A stretch of 8,705 nucleotides of DNA from positions 1 to 8,705 of the forward strand of contig JABGQJ010000303.1 in NCBI GenBank assembly GCA_018648945.1, read 5' to 3'. The translations under genes and the position numbers were made by a program. The notes under the pieces are model-generated. The model did not search any database. It saw only the letters and a list, made by a program, of their open reading frames with translations, and was not told the DNA's origin. Positions 1 through 7,294 of this stretch are shown piece after piece. Position 1 is the first letter of the stretch. Every line of letters starts with the position of its first letter. This stretch comes from Victivallales bacterium. GTDB taxonomy: Bacteria > Verrucomicrobiota > Lentisphaeria > Oligosphaerales > Lenti-02.

Positions 1-672
1 CTGCCCGAAGTACCCGAAGACGATTTGGGAGACGTGGGGCCACTGTTCCGCCGCAACTGGTCCAGCGCGGTTGTCGAAGCCATGCGCAAGCACGGCGAGT
101 GGCGCAAGGCCGTCCAAGGCTATCTGGCCTGCATGACCTTTGCCGATGACTGTGTCGGGCACGTGATGCAGGCGCTCGAACGCAGCCCCCAACGAGACAG
201 CACCATCGTCGTCTTCTGGACCGATCACGGCTGGCACCTAGGCGACAAGGGCAAGTGGGAGAAGTTCACCCTCTGGCATCAGTCCACCAACTCACCGCTG
301 GCCATCCAAGCTCCCGGCGTCACCAAGCCTGGACAGCTATGCCACCGCGCCGTGTCCTTCCTTGATCTCTACCCCACGCTCATCGAACTGTGCAACCTAC
401 GCCCCCGCCAGGATCTTGAGGGCGAGAGCTTGCTGCCTCTGCTGCGCGATCCCGAGGCCCCACGCGAGATCCCCGCCGTCATCACCATGGGCAAGAACAA
501 CCACGCGGTCGTCTGGGAACACTGGAACTACATCCACTACCGCGACGGGTTCGAGGAACTCTACGACCACCGGACCGACCCGCACGAGTACACCAACATC
601 GCGGGCAAGCCCGAGGTCGCCCCCATCGTGGCGCGGCTTCGCCAGTCGCTGCCCGAGAGAGTGGCTCGGTAG
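1..672 (+). CDS. Type I sulfatase, C-terminal part (iduronate-2-sulfatase-like), 5' truncated by window edge
   Basis: The frame is open from base 1 and gives 223 residues up to a TAG stop; the start codon lies left of the window. The fragment matches the C-terminal half of arylsulfatase/iduronate-2-sulfatase family hydrolases, which remove sulfate esters from sugars and are usually exported. The block TDHGWHLGDKGKWEK (about residues 74-88) carries the Asp-His pair (D75, H76) that binds the metal in this family. K88 sits where the sulfate-contacting lysine of iduronate sulfatase is found. Downstream are the usual landmarks FLDLYPTLIELCNL, LEGESLLPLL and the near C-terminal EELYDHRTDPHEYTN. The CxPSR/CxAxR motif whose Cys or Ser becomes formylglycine is upstream and cannot be inspected, so Cys-type or Ser-type cannot be decided. 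The gene converges on the FGE-domain gene. The exact substrate is unknown; the family is confident, the iduronate-type subgroup moderately so. Confidence 0.93.
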   Translation: MPEVPEDDLGDVGPLFRRNWSSAVVEAMRKHGEWRKAVQGYLACMTFADDCVGHVMQALERSPQRDSTIVVFWTDHGWHLGDKGKWEKFTLWHQSTNSPLAIQAPGVTKPGQLCHRAVSFLDLYPTLIELCNLRPRQDLEGESLLPLLRDPEAPREIPAVITMGKNNHAVVWEHWNYIHYRDGFEELYDHRTDPHEYTNIAGKPEVAPIVARLRQSLPERVAR

Positions 673-698
673 CCAGAGCGCTCCTGGGGCGCTTGGCT
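671..698. terminator. Hairpin at the sulfatase stop codon, possible bidirectional terminator
   Basis: Arms 671-681 and 689-698 form a 10-bp stem with one bulged G at 676 and a 7-nt loop. The stem begins on the last two bases of the sulfatase TAG. No run of T follows on either strand, so a classical rho-independent terminator is not shown. The position, just past a stop in a convergent gap, is the main support. The rest of the gap up to 812 has only an 8-base direct repeat (tccgaagc at 771-778 and 784-791). Confidence 0.35.
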
Positions 699-812
699 CA
701 AGCGTGCCCGCCGCTGGTCACCCAGACAGTCACGCGCAGACCGGGGGGCCGGATCAGTCTCTCCCCAGGCTCCGAAGCACTGTTCCGAAGCCCCTGTCCG
801 CGCTCGGCGCTG

Positions 813-3734
813 CTAACGCACCGGGCCGTTGGCGGGGATGATGTAGGGGGATGGATCCTCAAGAAGGACTCTGAGACCTCGCGACCCCCGGCGATCCGTG
901 GAATAGGCAGTACTCCTACAGGCACTCCGGCATTCCACGGGAGAGCGAAGCCACGCTCCGCCGCGGTGCACTCTTCCTGGCCAGCGCTTATCCTCCGTGA
1001 CGCCCACGGGGTCCACCAGGCTGGTCCCAGCGAGAAATGCCCTCACGGCGGCGTCCAAGTGGACCGCCGGCGACAATTCCTTGGACTGTCGCTTCAGCAG
1101 CACCTCTCGAAGCGCTTGGGAGTAGTAGCTCTCGCCTGTGTCATGGCACCATTCTGCCAGATTGCCGTGCATGTCATGGAAACCCCAGGCATTCGCTTGA
1201 CGGGTCGCCACCGGCTGGGGCGACCCCTTGGAGTTCACTCGGCACCATCCCTGATCCAGCAGCAAGCCGACGTCCCAAGCGAACGTGTCGTGTTCGCCAG
1301 AGAAGGCCCCCCGTGAGCCCGCCCGGCAGGCATACTCCCATTCGGCTTCAGTCGGGAGTCGGTACGTCTTCCCTTCCCGTTTGCTCAGCCTCTTGCAGTA
1401 TATCACTGCATCGTGCCAGTTGATCCCCCGGACCGGGTGTTTACCCCCCCCGTAGCGCATCGGGCTGGGGCGACCGGACACAGCTTCCCACTGCGCCTGA
1501 GTCGTCTCGGTGATTGCGAGGTAGTAACCATGGGTAATGCGCACCGGGTGCACGGTGGCACCACGATCAGTTCCCTCCTCCTCGATGGGACTCCCCATCA
1601 GGAAATCGCCCGGCAGCACGTAGGCGAACGCCATGCCGATTGAGTTGGTCAGGCGGGCCGGTCGGTCCTCACCAATCGTGTGCTTCCGGTAGCGTCCGGC
1701 GTAGTTCCTCTTTTCGGAGGGAGACGGCCGCTTGGGAGCGGTTCCCTTCCGTACGAACGTCCAACAGTAGGGTTCCCTCCTTCTCCTTCCCCTCAGAAGC
1801 CACAGACGGTTGGCGTCCAGTTCCCGGATGGCAAACGGCTTCCCTTCTTTGTCAATACTACCGAGCCGGGCGATCTGCACATCCGGGGATGTGGAGTGGA
1901 CCTGCTCAAGGCGGTAGACCGACGTGTCTGAAGATTCGCTTGAGTCCCCTCCCTCACCGACGGTCAACACGTCGGTCCAGGTGATGGTCGTCCGGTCGAT
2001 TCTGAGCGAGGGCTTGCTGCGGCGCAGAGCCGTGTAGAGCTCTGCGTTCACATCCGTCACCTCGCCCAGACGAGTGTAGGCTTCCTTGATAGATCCCGGA
2101 TCAAGCACCCATTCCCCAAGCAGTTTCTCCCGGATCGCCTCGATATCGACCGCCACCGGCGCCGGCGGGACATGGCGAGCGGCTCCGTCCTCGGGTCTCG
2201 CCGCCTTGTCGGGCTCCGAAGTCCTGCGGTTCAGGACGAACACAACCAAGGCCACCGCGATCAGCGCAATCGTCCACCCCACTGCATGAGATGACAGCGT
2301 CGGCGCCGAAGGGCGTTCACGGATCTCGTCGTGGTCAGCAGCCTCGTCCTCGGGCTCTGCCGGCTCCGTCCCGGCCACTACGCTCTCCGCCCATGTCGTG
2401 TCCCATGCGGCCTGGATGGCTGCGGGGATCTCCCCACCGAACAGTGAGCCCGCAGTTTGGGCCTCGATTGCGTGGTTGCAGTCCCGACAGATCAGATTGC
2501 CGGAGAGGCGTGCCAGCTCAGCGCTCTTCCCGCAGACTGCACATACGAGATTCTGCGCATCAAGCAACTCCGCGAGCTTCGCTTCGGTGATTTGCAGGTT
2601 GCGCTGGGCACGCTCGTAGGTGGGGTATAGATCGCATGCCTCCCTGAGGTGGCCGAGACTCTCCCGCAGTTTGGTCTTGCTGCGATCGCGCCACCCCACC
2701 ATGCCCAGAGCATTGCCCAGATCAAGGAGGAGGACCGGGTCCTGCGGCGATAGCGCCAGTGCTTCGCCAAACATGCTGGCCGCCTCTTCATACTGCTCTT
2801 CGCCATAAAGCCGTTCGCCTTCCCGGCCAATCTCCTTGGCCTGACGGCACTGCGGTGCCTGGTCAAACGGAATGACCGCCGTCAACGTGCTGTCGCAGAA
2901 GGAGCAGGTCAGCCCCCTGTGGTCGGTCGGCTCGCCTGCGGGAAGGTCCTGCTGCTTCCCACACTCGAAGCACTGTAGCAAGGGGGCGCCGTCGGTGGAA
3001 GCGGGAAGGTCTGCCCCGGTAGTGACTGTGGCCTGCGTGCTCCCACCGGAACCGCCAATGGTAATGATCTGGACGTCGTCATCGATGTACTGAATCATGC
3101 GGTCGTCGCACCGTTGGCAGCGGCTCGGGGCGTTGTCGGGGTCGGTCACCAGCATGACGTAACCGCAGGCGAGGCAGCGGAGCTTCTGCGGAGCCCCGGC
3201 CGAACTCTGAGAGCTCCCGCCTGGACCTTCCGGGTCCTCAACAAGGGCTTCGCCGCAGTACATACAATGTGACGAGAACACGCGCTGCGAGACTCGGGAG
3301 GATGCGTTGGGGCTTGCCTTGGGTCTTCTGCCACACGCACTACAGCGTAGATTGGCGGGGAGTTTCCCCGGGGAACCGGTCGTACCCGAGGCAGGCTCCG
3401 TATCGTCCTGATCGCAGGCCATCTCCCTGGTGATGTAGACCTCCTCACCCAACACGTGTCGTCCCCACCAGGTCCGCGCAGCCTTCCCGGCGACGTCCAG
3501 ATCCTCCTCTGCGTCCGCCAGGTAGCTCGGGCAGTGTCCAGGGCAGACAATGACCTGCTTGCGGGCCTCGCCATCGCCACAGCCCGGCCAGACTCTGGAG
3601 GTGCCGCTGAGGAGATCCAGAACGCCAGGATTGCCCTTCACGAGCCGGGAGAGATCCTGATTGAAAACGAACCCCTCGCCGTGGGGGATCACGGACCCGC
3701 ATCGACCACACTTCACCTGAGCACCGTTGGACAT
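813..3734 (-). CDS. Multi-zinc-ribbon / TPR / single-membrane-segment protein with C-terminal FGE-sulfatase (SUMF1-type) domain
   Basis: The protein has 973 residues if started at the ATG at 3734-3732. That start has GGAG 8 nt upstream and leads straight into the first CxxC. An in-frame GTG at 3830 would add 32 residues but lacks comparable support. Order of parts: CxxC pairs at about C9/C12, C131/C134 with C157/C160, C187/C190 with C206/C209, and C255/C258 with C277/C280; a TPR-like helical stretch at about 299-391; another zinc ribbon, C398/C401 with C416/C419; an acidic linker; one hydrophobic segment at about 484-502 followed by Arg-Arg; a domain opening LLGEWVLD at about 534-665 that looks lipocalin-like; and an FGE-sulfatase domain at about 696-960. 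The last shows MVxGxFxMGS-like FAYVLPGDFLMGS, YRLPTEAEWEYACRAG, MHGNLAEW and HRGGAW. In true formylglycine-generating enzymes the RGGS block is followed by two catalytic cysteines. Here the first is Arg930 and only the second position (C935) is Cys, so sulfatase-activating activity is doubtful. There is no signal peptide. The zinc ribbons suggest a cytoplasmic N-terminus, which would place the FGE domain outside, though the Arg pair after the membrane segment argues the other way. Role unknown; sensing, scaffolding or surface binding are possible. Confidence 0.9.
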   Translation of the reverse strand: MSNGAQVKCGRCGSVIPHGEGFVFNQDLSRLVKGNPGVLDLLSGTSRVWPGCGDGEARKQVIVCPGHCPSYLADAEEDLDVAGKAARTWWGRHVLGEEVYITREMACDQDDTEPASGTTGSPGKLPANLRCSACGRRPKASPNASSRVSQRVFSSHCMYCGEALVEDPEGPGGSSQSSAGAPQKLRCLACGYVMLVTDPDNAPSRCQRCDDRMIQYIDDDVQIITIGGSGGSTQATVTTGADLPASTDGAPLLQCFECGKQQDLPAGEPTDHRGLTCSFCDSTLTAVIPFDQAPQCRQAKEIGREGERLYGEEQYEEAASMFGEALALSPQDPVLLLDLGNALGMVGWRDRSKTKLRESLGHLREACDLYPTYERAQRNLQITEAKLAELLDAQNLVCAVCGKSAELARLSGNLICRDCNHAIEAQTAGSLFGGEIPAAIQAAWDTTWAESVVAGTEPAEPEDEAADHDEIRERPSAPTLSSHAVGWTIALIAVALVVFVLNRRTSEPDKAARPEDGAARHVPPAPVAVDIEAIREKLLGEWVLDPGSIKEAYTRLGEVTDVNAELYTALRRSKPSLRIDRTTITWTDVLTVGEGGDSSESSDTSVYRLEQVHSTSPDVQIARLGSIDKEGKPFAIRELDANRLWLLRGRRRREPYCWTFVRKGTAPKRPSPSEKRNYAGRYRKHTIGEDRPARLTNSIGMAFAYVLPGDFLMGSPIEEEGTDRGATVHPVRITHGYYLAITETTQAQWEAVSGRPSPMRYGGGKHPVRGINWHDAVIYCKRLSKREGKTYRLPTEAEWEYACRAGSRGAFSGEHDTFAWDVGLLLDQGWCRVNSKGSPQPVATRQANAWGFHDMHGNLAEWCHDTGESYYSQALREVLLKRQSKELSPAVHLDAAVRAFLAGTSLVDPVGVTEDKRWPGRVHRGGAWLRSPVECRSACRSTAYSTDRRGSRGLRVLLEDPSPYIIPANGPVR

Positions 3735-3742
3735 CTGTGGAT

Positions 3743-3746
3743 CTCC
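3743..3746 (-). promoter_or_regulatory. Shine-Dalgarno GGAG for the FGE-domain gene
   Basis: On the minus strand GGAG lies 8 nt before the ATG at 3734-3732. This favours that ATG over the in-frame GTG at 3830. No convincing -35/-10 pair was seen just upstream by eye. Confidence 0.6.
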
Positions 3747-3882
3747 GGCGTTCGGGCGACTCCCCTGCTCGCAGGCGCAAGGCTCAATGGCGTGTCCACT
3801 GACCAAACCAGTCTGAGCAGAGGCAGGCACCTATGGAACCGACGAGCCATACCATGCCTGCTCTGCCATGGATCGTCCAACG

Positions 3883-3914
3883 GCCCTTCAGCAATCAAGG
3901 GCTACCTCTAGCCC
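3883..3914. repeat. Two overlapping, mutually exclusive hairpins
   Basis: GCCCTT (3883-3888) pairs with AAGGGC (3897-3902) over an 8-nt loop. GGGCTA (3899-3904) pairs with TAGCCC (3909-3914) over a 4-nt loop. They share bases 3899-3902, so a transcript could form only one at a time. This lies about 330 nt past the propeller gene stop and about 150 nt before the FGE-domain gene start. A terminator or a leader structure is possible, but short GC-rich stems also arise by chance. Confidence 0.35.
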
Positions 3915-3935
3915 CTGCCCTGCTGCCCTATGGAG

Positions 3936-3964
3936 GACAGAGGCCTATAGGCGGGCTCTCTGTC
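3936..3964. repeat. Nested inverted repeat
   Basis: Perfect 7-bp arms GACAGAG (3936-3942) and CTCTGTC (3958-3964) enclose a perfect 10-bp palindrome GCCTATAGGC (3943-3952). The outer pair could form a hairpin, and the inner one could serve as a dyad binding site. No function is assigned. Confidence 0.4.
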
Positions 3965-4055
3965 GCATTGCATTGGCTTCCCGACCACATGGTTGGTGTC
4001 CTTCCGGCAGAGCGTGTGGTCGAGTTGGCGGCCGATCGGGCCGATCATCTCTTGC

Positions 4056-4079
4056 GTAGCCGGAGCATCCCTGCTCCGG
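4056..4079 (+). repeat. GTAG-led REP-like hairpin, copy 1
   Basis: GTAG at 4056-4059 is followed directly by a perfect 8-bp stem, CCGGAGCA (4060-4067) and TGCTCCGG (4072-4079), with loop TCCC. The layout equals that of the element at 7381-7403 on the opposite strand, although the arm sequences differ. GTAG or GGAG at the 5' foot of a short palindrome is the known plan of REP elements mobilised by RAYT (IS200/IS605-like) transposases. Assignment to that class is by structure only; no RAYT gene is in the window. Confidence 0.5.
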
Positions 4080-4245
4080 TCCTCCCCCACAATTCCGGAG
4101 CAATGATGCCCCGGTCACGAAGGAGGAAACAGCCCATGCAGGGAGAGGGGGACTTGCTGCGTCAAGAATCAGCCAGAAGACCTGAGAGTCAGAAGATGCA
4201 CTGCCCCCTGGCTTCATCAAATCCGTTGCTCATTGCATCGTTTCC

Positions 4246-7143
4246 TCATCTGAGACACCAGACCGCTCCGTTGCGCATGCTGATGAGCATGCGGCCCTGG
4301 CGATCAACTGCCAAGCCCCACTTCACCACGCGGTCGGGCAGGGGTATGGACCAGTGCTGCCGACCATTGGCAAGGTCAAAGGCAATCAGTTTGTGTTGCT
4401 GGTCGTCACGCGCGCCGGCCGCGATCACCATGTCGGGCGTGATCAGGAAGGCGTCGAAGATGTGGCGCCCCTTGTCCCGCCAGATGAACTTCTGCCGGAC
4501 CCGGTTGGAACCATACTTCGAGGCCCCGGCGGGCAGGGGATGCGCGCGCATCAGCGGGGCAGGTCCGTTGCCCCGGCCCCAGTCTGACTCAATCTGGGTG
4601 CCATCGGGCAACTTGTGCAAGAGCTCGGGCAGGGACTGGTCCGGATACCAGGCGGCAAAGGCGCTCGGGGTTCTGGACCAGCTACCGTGGATCGGCCGGG
4701 TTTCGCAGTTGCCGGTATCGCGATCATAGATCGCTTCCGGGTAGAGGTTGCCACCCACGAAGCGCAGCGTGTCGTCCTGCAGCGAAAGGGCGCCTTGCAG
4801 GCTGATGCCGCTACCCGTGCGACCTGACAGAACCCCGGACTTGCCATTGTGCCACAGCAGTTGGCCGCTGGCGGCATCCAGAGCCACAACATGGGTGTCG
4901 TCGTAATGGGCGATGCCACCGGCTGCGTAGACCTTGCCGTCGGCGACCGCGACCCCGCCGACCGCCGGCCAGGTCGAGACCAGTGACCCGAACACCGGGA
5001 TCCAGCGTTGCGCGGGAGCAATGCGATAGCTCCATTGCTCTTGACCGGTGCCTGCATCCAGGGCGTAGACCTTGCCATCGGCTGCACCGGCGTAGGCGCG
5101 GCCCTCGGCAATGAAGGGCGGGAAAACCACCATGCCGCCGGTAAAGGTCTGCCACTTCTCTTTGCCACTGCCAGCGTCGATTCCGCGAATCGCACCGCTG
5201 CGGTCGCCAAGGTAGATCATCTCACCCACACTCACCGGGGCGCTGGGCATGGGACCGCCGGTCTGGTAGCTCCAGACCGGTGCCGGGGCGGCGGGAAATC
5301 TGTGCCGGGTCAGGCAACTGCCGGCCGGTGTCTGACGGTAGCAGGGCCAGTCGCCCGGCTTGACCTCCGGTCCCGAGGCAGTGGCAGCAGCGTCCACGGT
5401 CGCGGTCTGCAACTGCGGGTCAGTGCCCACCAGGCCCTGGGTGCTGCGTGACCCCAGACTGATATGTCCGTAGAGGCTCAGGCTGCAGCCACACATCCAC
5501 GGTCCCCAATACAAGAGACCGTTGGAGGTGATCACTCCATCCTGGCAAGGTGGTCGCATGGGAGTGATGTGGTTGACACTATTGTCCGCGATGCCGATGC
5601 GGACAGTGCCGCCGCCGCGAAAGAAGACGCTGTCGAGATTGGCGGTGGCATGGGTACAGCCCGCGCGCGCACGCAGCTTGTGCAGTTGCTTACCGGTCTT
5701 GATGTCCAGACGATAGCTGGCCCTCTCGTCACGCGAACCGCCGGCAACAAACAGGTCAGTGTCGAGGAACACGGCCTGGAAATTGCCCTGCTTGTAGGTC
5801 CAGAGCAACTCCCCGGTGGCCGTTGACACAGCAACCATATTGGGGCGCTGAGGTCCGGCAAAGAGGATCACATCATCATTGCAGCTCATGTAATAGCTGG
5901 TGGAAAAGCCCGTGGTGTAGAGTTGTGCCTTGCCGTCCTTGCCTACGGCATTGAGCAGTTCCGGAGTGCTGTTGCGCCAGACTTCCTTGCCGTCTTTGGC
6001 CTCCAGGCAGAGCAACTGCCGGCCCGGCGAAAATGCGTAGATGCGCCCTTTGCGCATGCACACAGCGCGACCATCCAAAAAGTCTTCTTCACGATGCGAC
6101 CACAGCAGCTTGCCGGTCTTGGCCGCAAAGGCCGCCAGGGTCCGGCCGAAACCGAAGTTGCTGCGCGGGTCCTTGAAGTCATGACCGTCCCACATGCCCC
6201 AGGGCCAGTGACCATAGCCACGGTTGTTGGACTTTCGCGTGCGCGGCTCAATCTCCTTGCCGCCTACCAGGGCGTAGAGGACGTCATCGTCAAAGCCCAT
6301 CCATTTCCACACCGAGCCATCGGCAATGCCGGCGGGAACCACAATCTCGCGCATGATCTCGCCGGTATCGGGATGGTGGACGCGGCAGGATTCCGCGTCG
6401 CCCATGTAGAGCCCTCCGTCCGTAGCAACCATGGTGTTGCGATGGATCATGAAGCCCTCGGGCAGCGGGCGCTCCCAGAGAATGCTGCCATTGTAGGCGT
6501 TGACGCCAATCAGAGTGTTGAGCCAGCGCTGGTGCAGCCGACGATGGGCGATATGTCCATAGGCCTTGTACATGCGTCCCCCGGCAGCCACCGAGACCTG
6601 GGGCATGGGGCACCAGCTGGGTTGGGCGATAAACTGCGTCAGGTAGGGGGCGCGGGCGATCTGGTCGAGGGCGCGAGGATTGTTGTCCGGGCCATGTTGG
6701 GGATGGGTCCAGAAGTCAATGCCCCGGGGAAATTCCTTCGTGATTTCACGGTCACCCAAGATCGCCTTGCCCAGGGGGTTGATCACCCGCCGGGCCTCGG
6801 CATCGGAGAACTTGATCCCCTTGCTGACCACGAGCAGATCCACGAGGTCGTCGGCCAGGTGCAGATGGGAGAGCTTGCCGCTGTCCACGAAAATCCTGGT
6901 GCCCAGAAGCCCTGCTGCAGCGGCCTTGCGGCGCGCCTGTTCGGCCTCCTGGGCGGTGGCCAGTTGGACATAGTAGATGTGCTTGGTGGTCGCGGCCATA
7001 CTCAGGGCCAGCCGACAGTCCAGATCACCAAGCAGGGCAACGATGCCCGTGGGGGCGGCGAGTGCCCGAGGCAGGTCCAGGGCTTGCTGGGCAAGGGCGC
7101 CGCCAGACATGGACATCAGGACAAGCAAGGTCACGGTGCGCAT
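4246..7143 (-). CDS. Secreted PQQ-like beta-propeller protein with N-terminal methyltransferase-like remnant
   Basis: The protein has 965 residues. The ATG at 7143-7141 has AGGAG 7 nt upstream. A signal peptide is clear: short basic start, hydrophobic core, and likely cleavage after ALA at residue 18, so it is exported. Residues about 30-140 resemble the Rossmann-type methyltransferase domain found at the front of a planctomycete family of large PQQ-repeat proteins. The SAM loop is degraded here: LLGDLDCRL stands where family members have a GxGxG-type LGCGDG. The joint motif IDFWTHPQHGPDNN (about 142-155) marks the start of the propeller part. PQQ-type blades with xxTGxxLW signatures recur, for example NGSILWERP at 218, TGKLLWSH at 343, DGKEVWRN at 384 and TGELLWTY at 443. 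A Cys-bearing stretch (C496, C533, C551, C553) ends the first half. After a linker at about 565-595, a second blade series begins with SGKEKWQTF at 659 and TGQEQWSYR at 699 and runs to the C-terminus. There is no CxxCH haem motif. Whether it binds PQQ and has redox activity is unknown; many such proteins are non-enzymatic. It is probably transcribed on its own, given the gaps on both sides. Confidence 0.9.
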   Translation of the reverse strand: MRTVTLLVLMSMSGGALAQQALDLPRALAAPTGIVALLGDLDCRLALSMAATTKHIYYVQLATAQEAEQARRKAAAAGLLGTRIFVDSGKLSHLHLADDLVDLLVVSKGIKFSDAEARRVINPLGKAILGDREITKEFPRGIDFWTHPQHGPDNNPRALDQIARAPYLTQFIAQPSWCPMPQVSVAAGGRMYKAYGHIAHRRLHQRWLNTLIGVNAYNGSILWERPLPEGFMIHRNTMVATDGGLYMGDAESCRVHHPDTGEIMREIVVPAGIADGSVWKWMGFDDDVLYALVGGKEIEPRTRKSNNRGYGHWPWGMWDGHDFKDPRSNFGFGRTLAAFAAKTGKLLWSHREEDFLDGRAVCMRKGRIYAFSPGRQLLCLEAKDGKEVWRNSTPELLNAVGKDGKAQLYTTGFSTSYYMSCNDDVILFAGPQRPNMVAVSTATGELLWTYKQGNFQAVFLDTDLFVAGGSRDERASYRLDIKTGKQLHKLRARAGCTHATANLDSVFFRGGGTVRIGIADNSVNHITPMRPPCQDGVITSNGLLYWGPWMCGCSLSLYGHISLGSRSTQGLVGTDPQLQTATVDAAATASGPEVKPGDWPCYRQTPAGSCLTRHRFPAAPAPVWSYQTGGPMPSAPVSVGEMIYLGDRSGAIRGIDAGSGKEKWQTFTGGMVVFPPFIAEGRAYAGAADGKVYALDAGTGQEQWSYRIAPAQRWIPVFGSLVSTWPAVGGVAVADGKVYAAGGIAHYDDTHVVALDAASGQLLWHNGKSGVLSGRTGSGISLQGALSLQDDTLRFVGGNLYPEAIYDRDTGNCETRPIHGSWSRTPSAFAAWYPDQSLPELLHKLPDGTQIESDWGRGNGPAPLMRAHPLPAGASKYGSNRVRQKFIWRDKGRHIFDAFLITPDMVIAAGARDDQQHKLIAFDLANGRQHWSIPLPDRVVKWGLAVDRQGRMLISMRNGAVWCLR

Positions 7144-7150
7144 GAACAGA

Positions 7151-7171
7151 CTCCTGCAAGGGTGCAGCTAC
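7151..7171 (-). promoter_or_regulatory. Shine-Dalgarno AGGAG overlapped by a GTAG-led hairpin
   Basis: AGGAG (7155-7151 on the minus strand) lies 7 nt before the propeller gene ATG. Just upstream, GTAG (7171-7168) abuts a 5-bp stem CTGCA/TGCAG (7167-7163 with 7158-7154) with loop CCCT. The right arm includes the first two bases of the Shine-Dalgarno, so folding could reduce ribosome access. The ribosome site is well supported; a regulatory role of the small hairpin is a guess. Confidence 0.6.
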
Positions 7172-7183
7172 ACCATTCCCGGA

Positions 7184-7208
7184 CCGAAGGGACAGGGATT
7201 CCCTTTGG
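7184..7208. repeat. Inverted repeat in the propeller gene leader
   Basis: Arms 7184-7192 and 7200-7208 pair over 9 positions with a 7-nt loop. One pair (7186 with 7206) is G with T on the plus strand, hence a wobble in plus RNA and an A-C mismatch in minus RNA. It starts 41 nt upstream of the propeller ATG and could be part of its leader. Function unknown. Confidence 0.35.
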
Positions 7209-7252
7209 CCCGTGGGAAAGGAGGGTAGTTGAAGGAACAGTCGGATGCAAGC

Positions 7253-7286
7253 GGAAGATGGGGACAGGAAGACGGGGGCATCTTCC
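7253..7286. repeat. Perfect 8-bp inverted repeat with 18-nt spacer
   Basis: GGAAGATG (7253-7260) and CATCTTCC (7279-7286) are exact inverted copies. On the minus strand the element also contains a near-direct repeat, CCCCGTCTTCC then CCCCATCTTCC, so the unit may have arisen by local duplication. It could be a dyad for a regulator or a dispersed repeat; neither is shown. Confidence 0.4.
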
Positions 7287-7294
7287 TTCGGGCA

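Larger units (their letters stand above)
3735..4245. other. 511-bp gap without a convincing gene; contains several inverted repeats
   Basis: The gap lies between the propeller gene stop and the FGE-domain gene start, both on the minus strand. No open frame here has protein-like composition or family motifs. It holds overlapping inverted repeats at 3883-3914, a nested one at 3936-3964, a GATCGG-G-CCGATC palindrome at 4034-4046 inside a repeated ggccgatc, and a GTAG-led hairpin at 4056-4079. A strong plus-strand Shine-Dalgarno-like aaggagg (4120-4126) stands 9 nt before an ATG at 4136, but the frame it opens soon runs antisense to the propeller gene. The promoter of the FGE-domain gene is expected in this gap but was not recognised. 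Confidence 0.6.

Noticed and set aside
693..1316. 207-residue plus-strand frame opposite the FGE domain
   Set aside because: It lies antisense to the most conserved part of the FGE-sulfatase domain and shows no motif of its own.
3735..3830. N-terminal extension of the FGE-domain protein from a GTG at 3830
   Set aside because: The ATG at 3734 has GGAG at 8 nt and begins just before the first zinc-ribbon cysteine pair; the extension has no recognisable feature.
3945..4220. 91-residue minus-strand frame after the propeller gene
   Set aside because: Its start is TTG without a good ribosome site, the composition is not protein-like, and it runs through the GTAG hairpin.
3833..4729. 298-residue plus-strand open frame, including a strong Shine-Dalgarno-like site at 4120-4126 and ATG at 4136
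   Set aside because: From 4246 on it is antisense to the conserved end of the propeller gene, and the part in the gap has no protein-like pattern. The ribosome site is probably chance, though a short peptide cannot be excluded.
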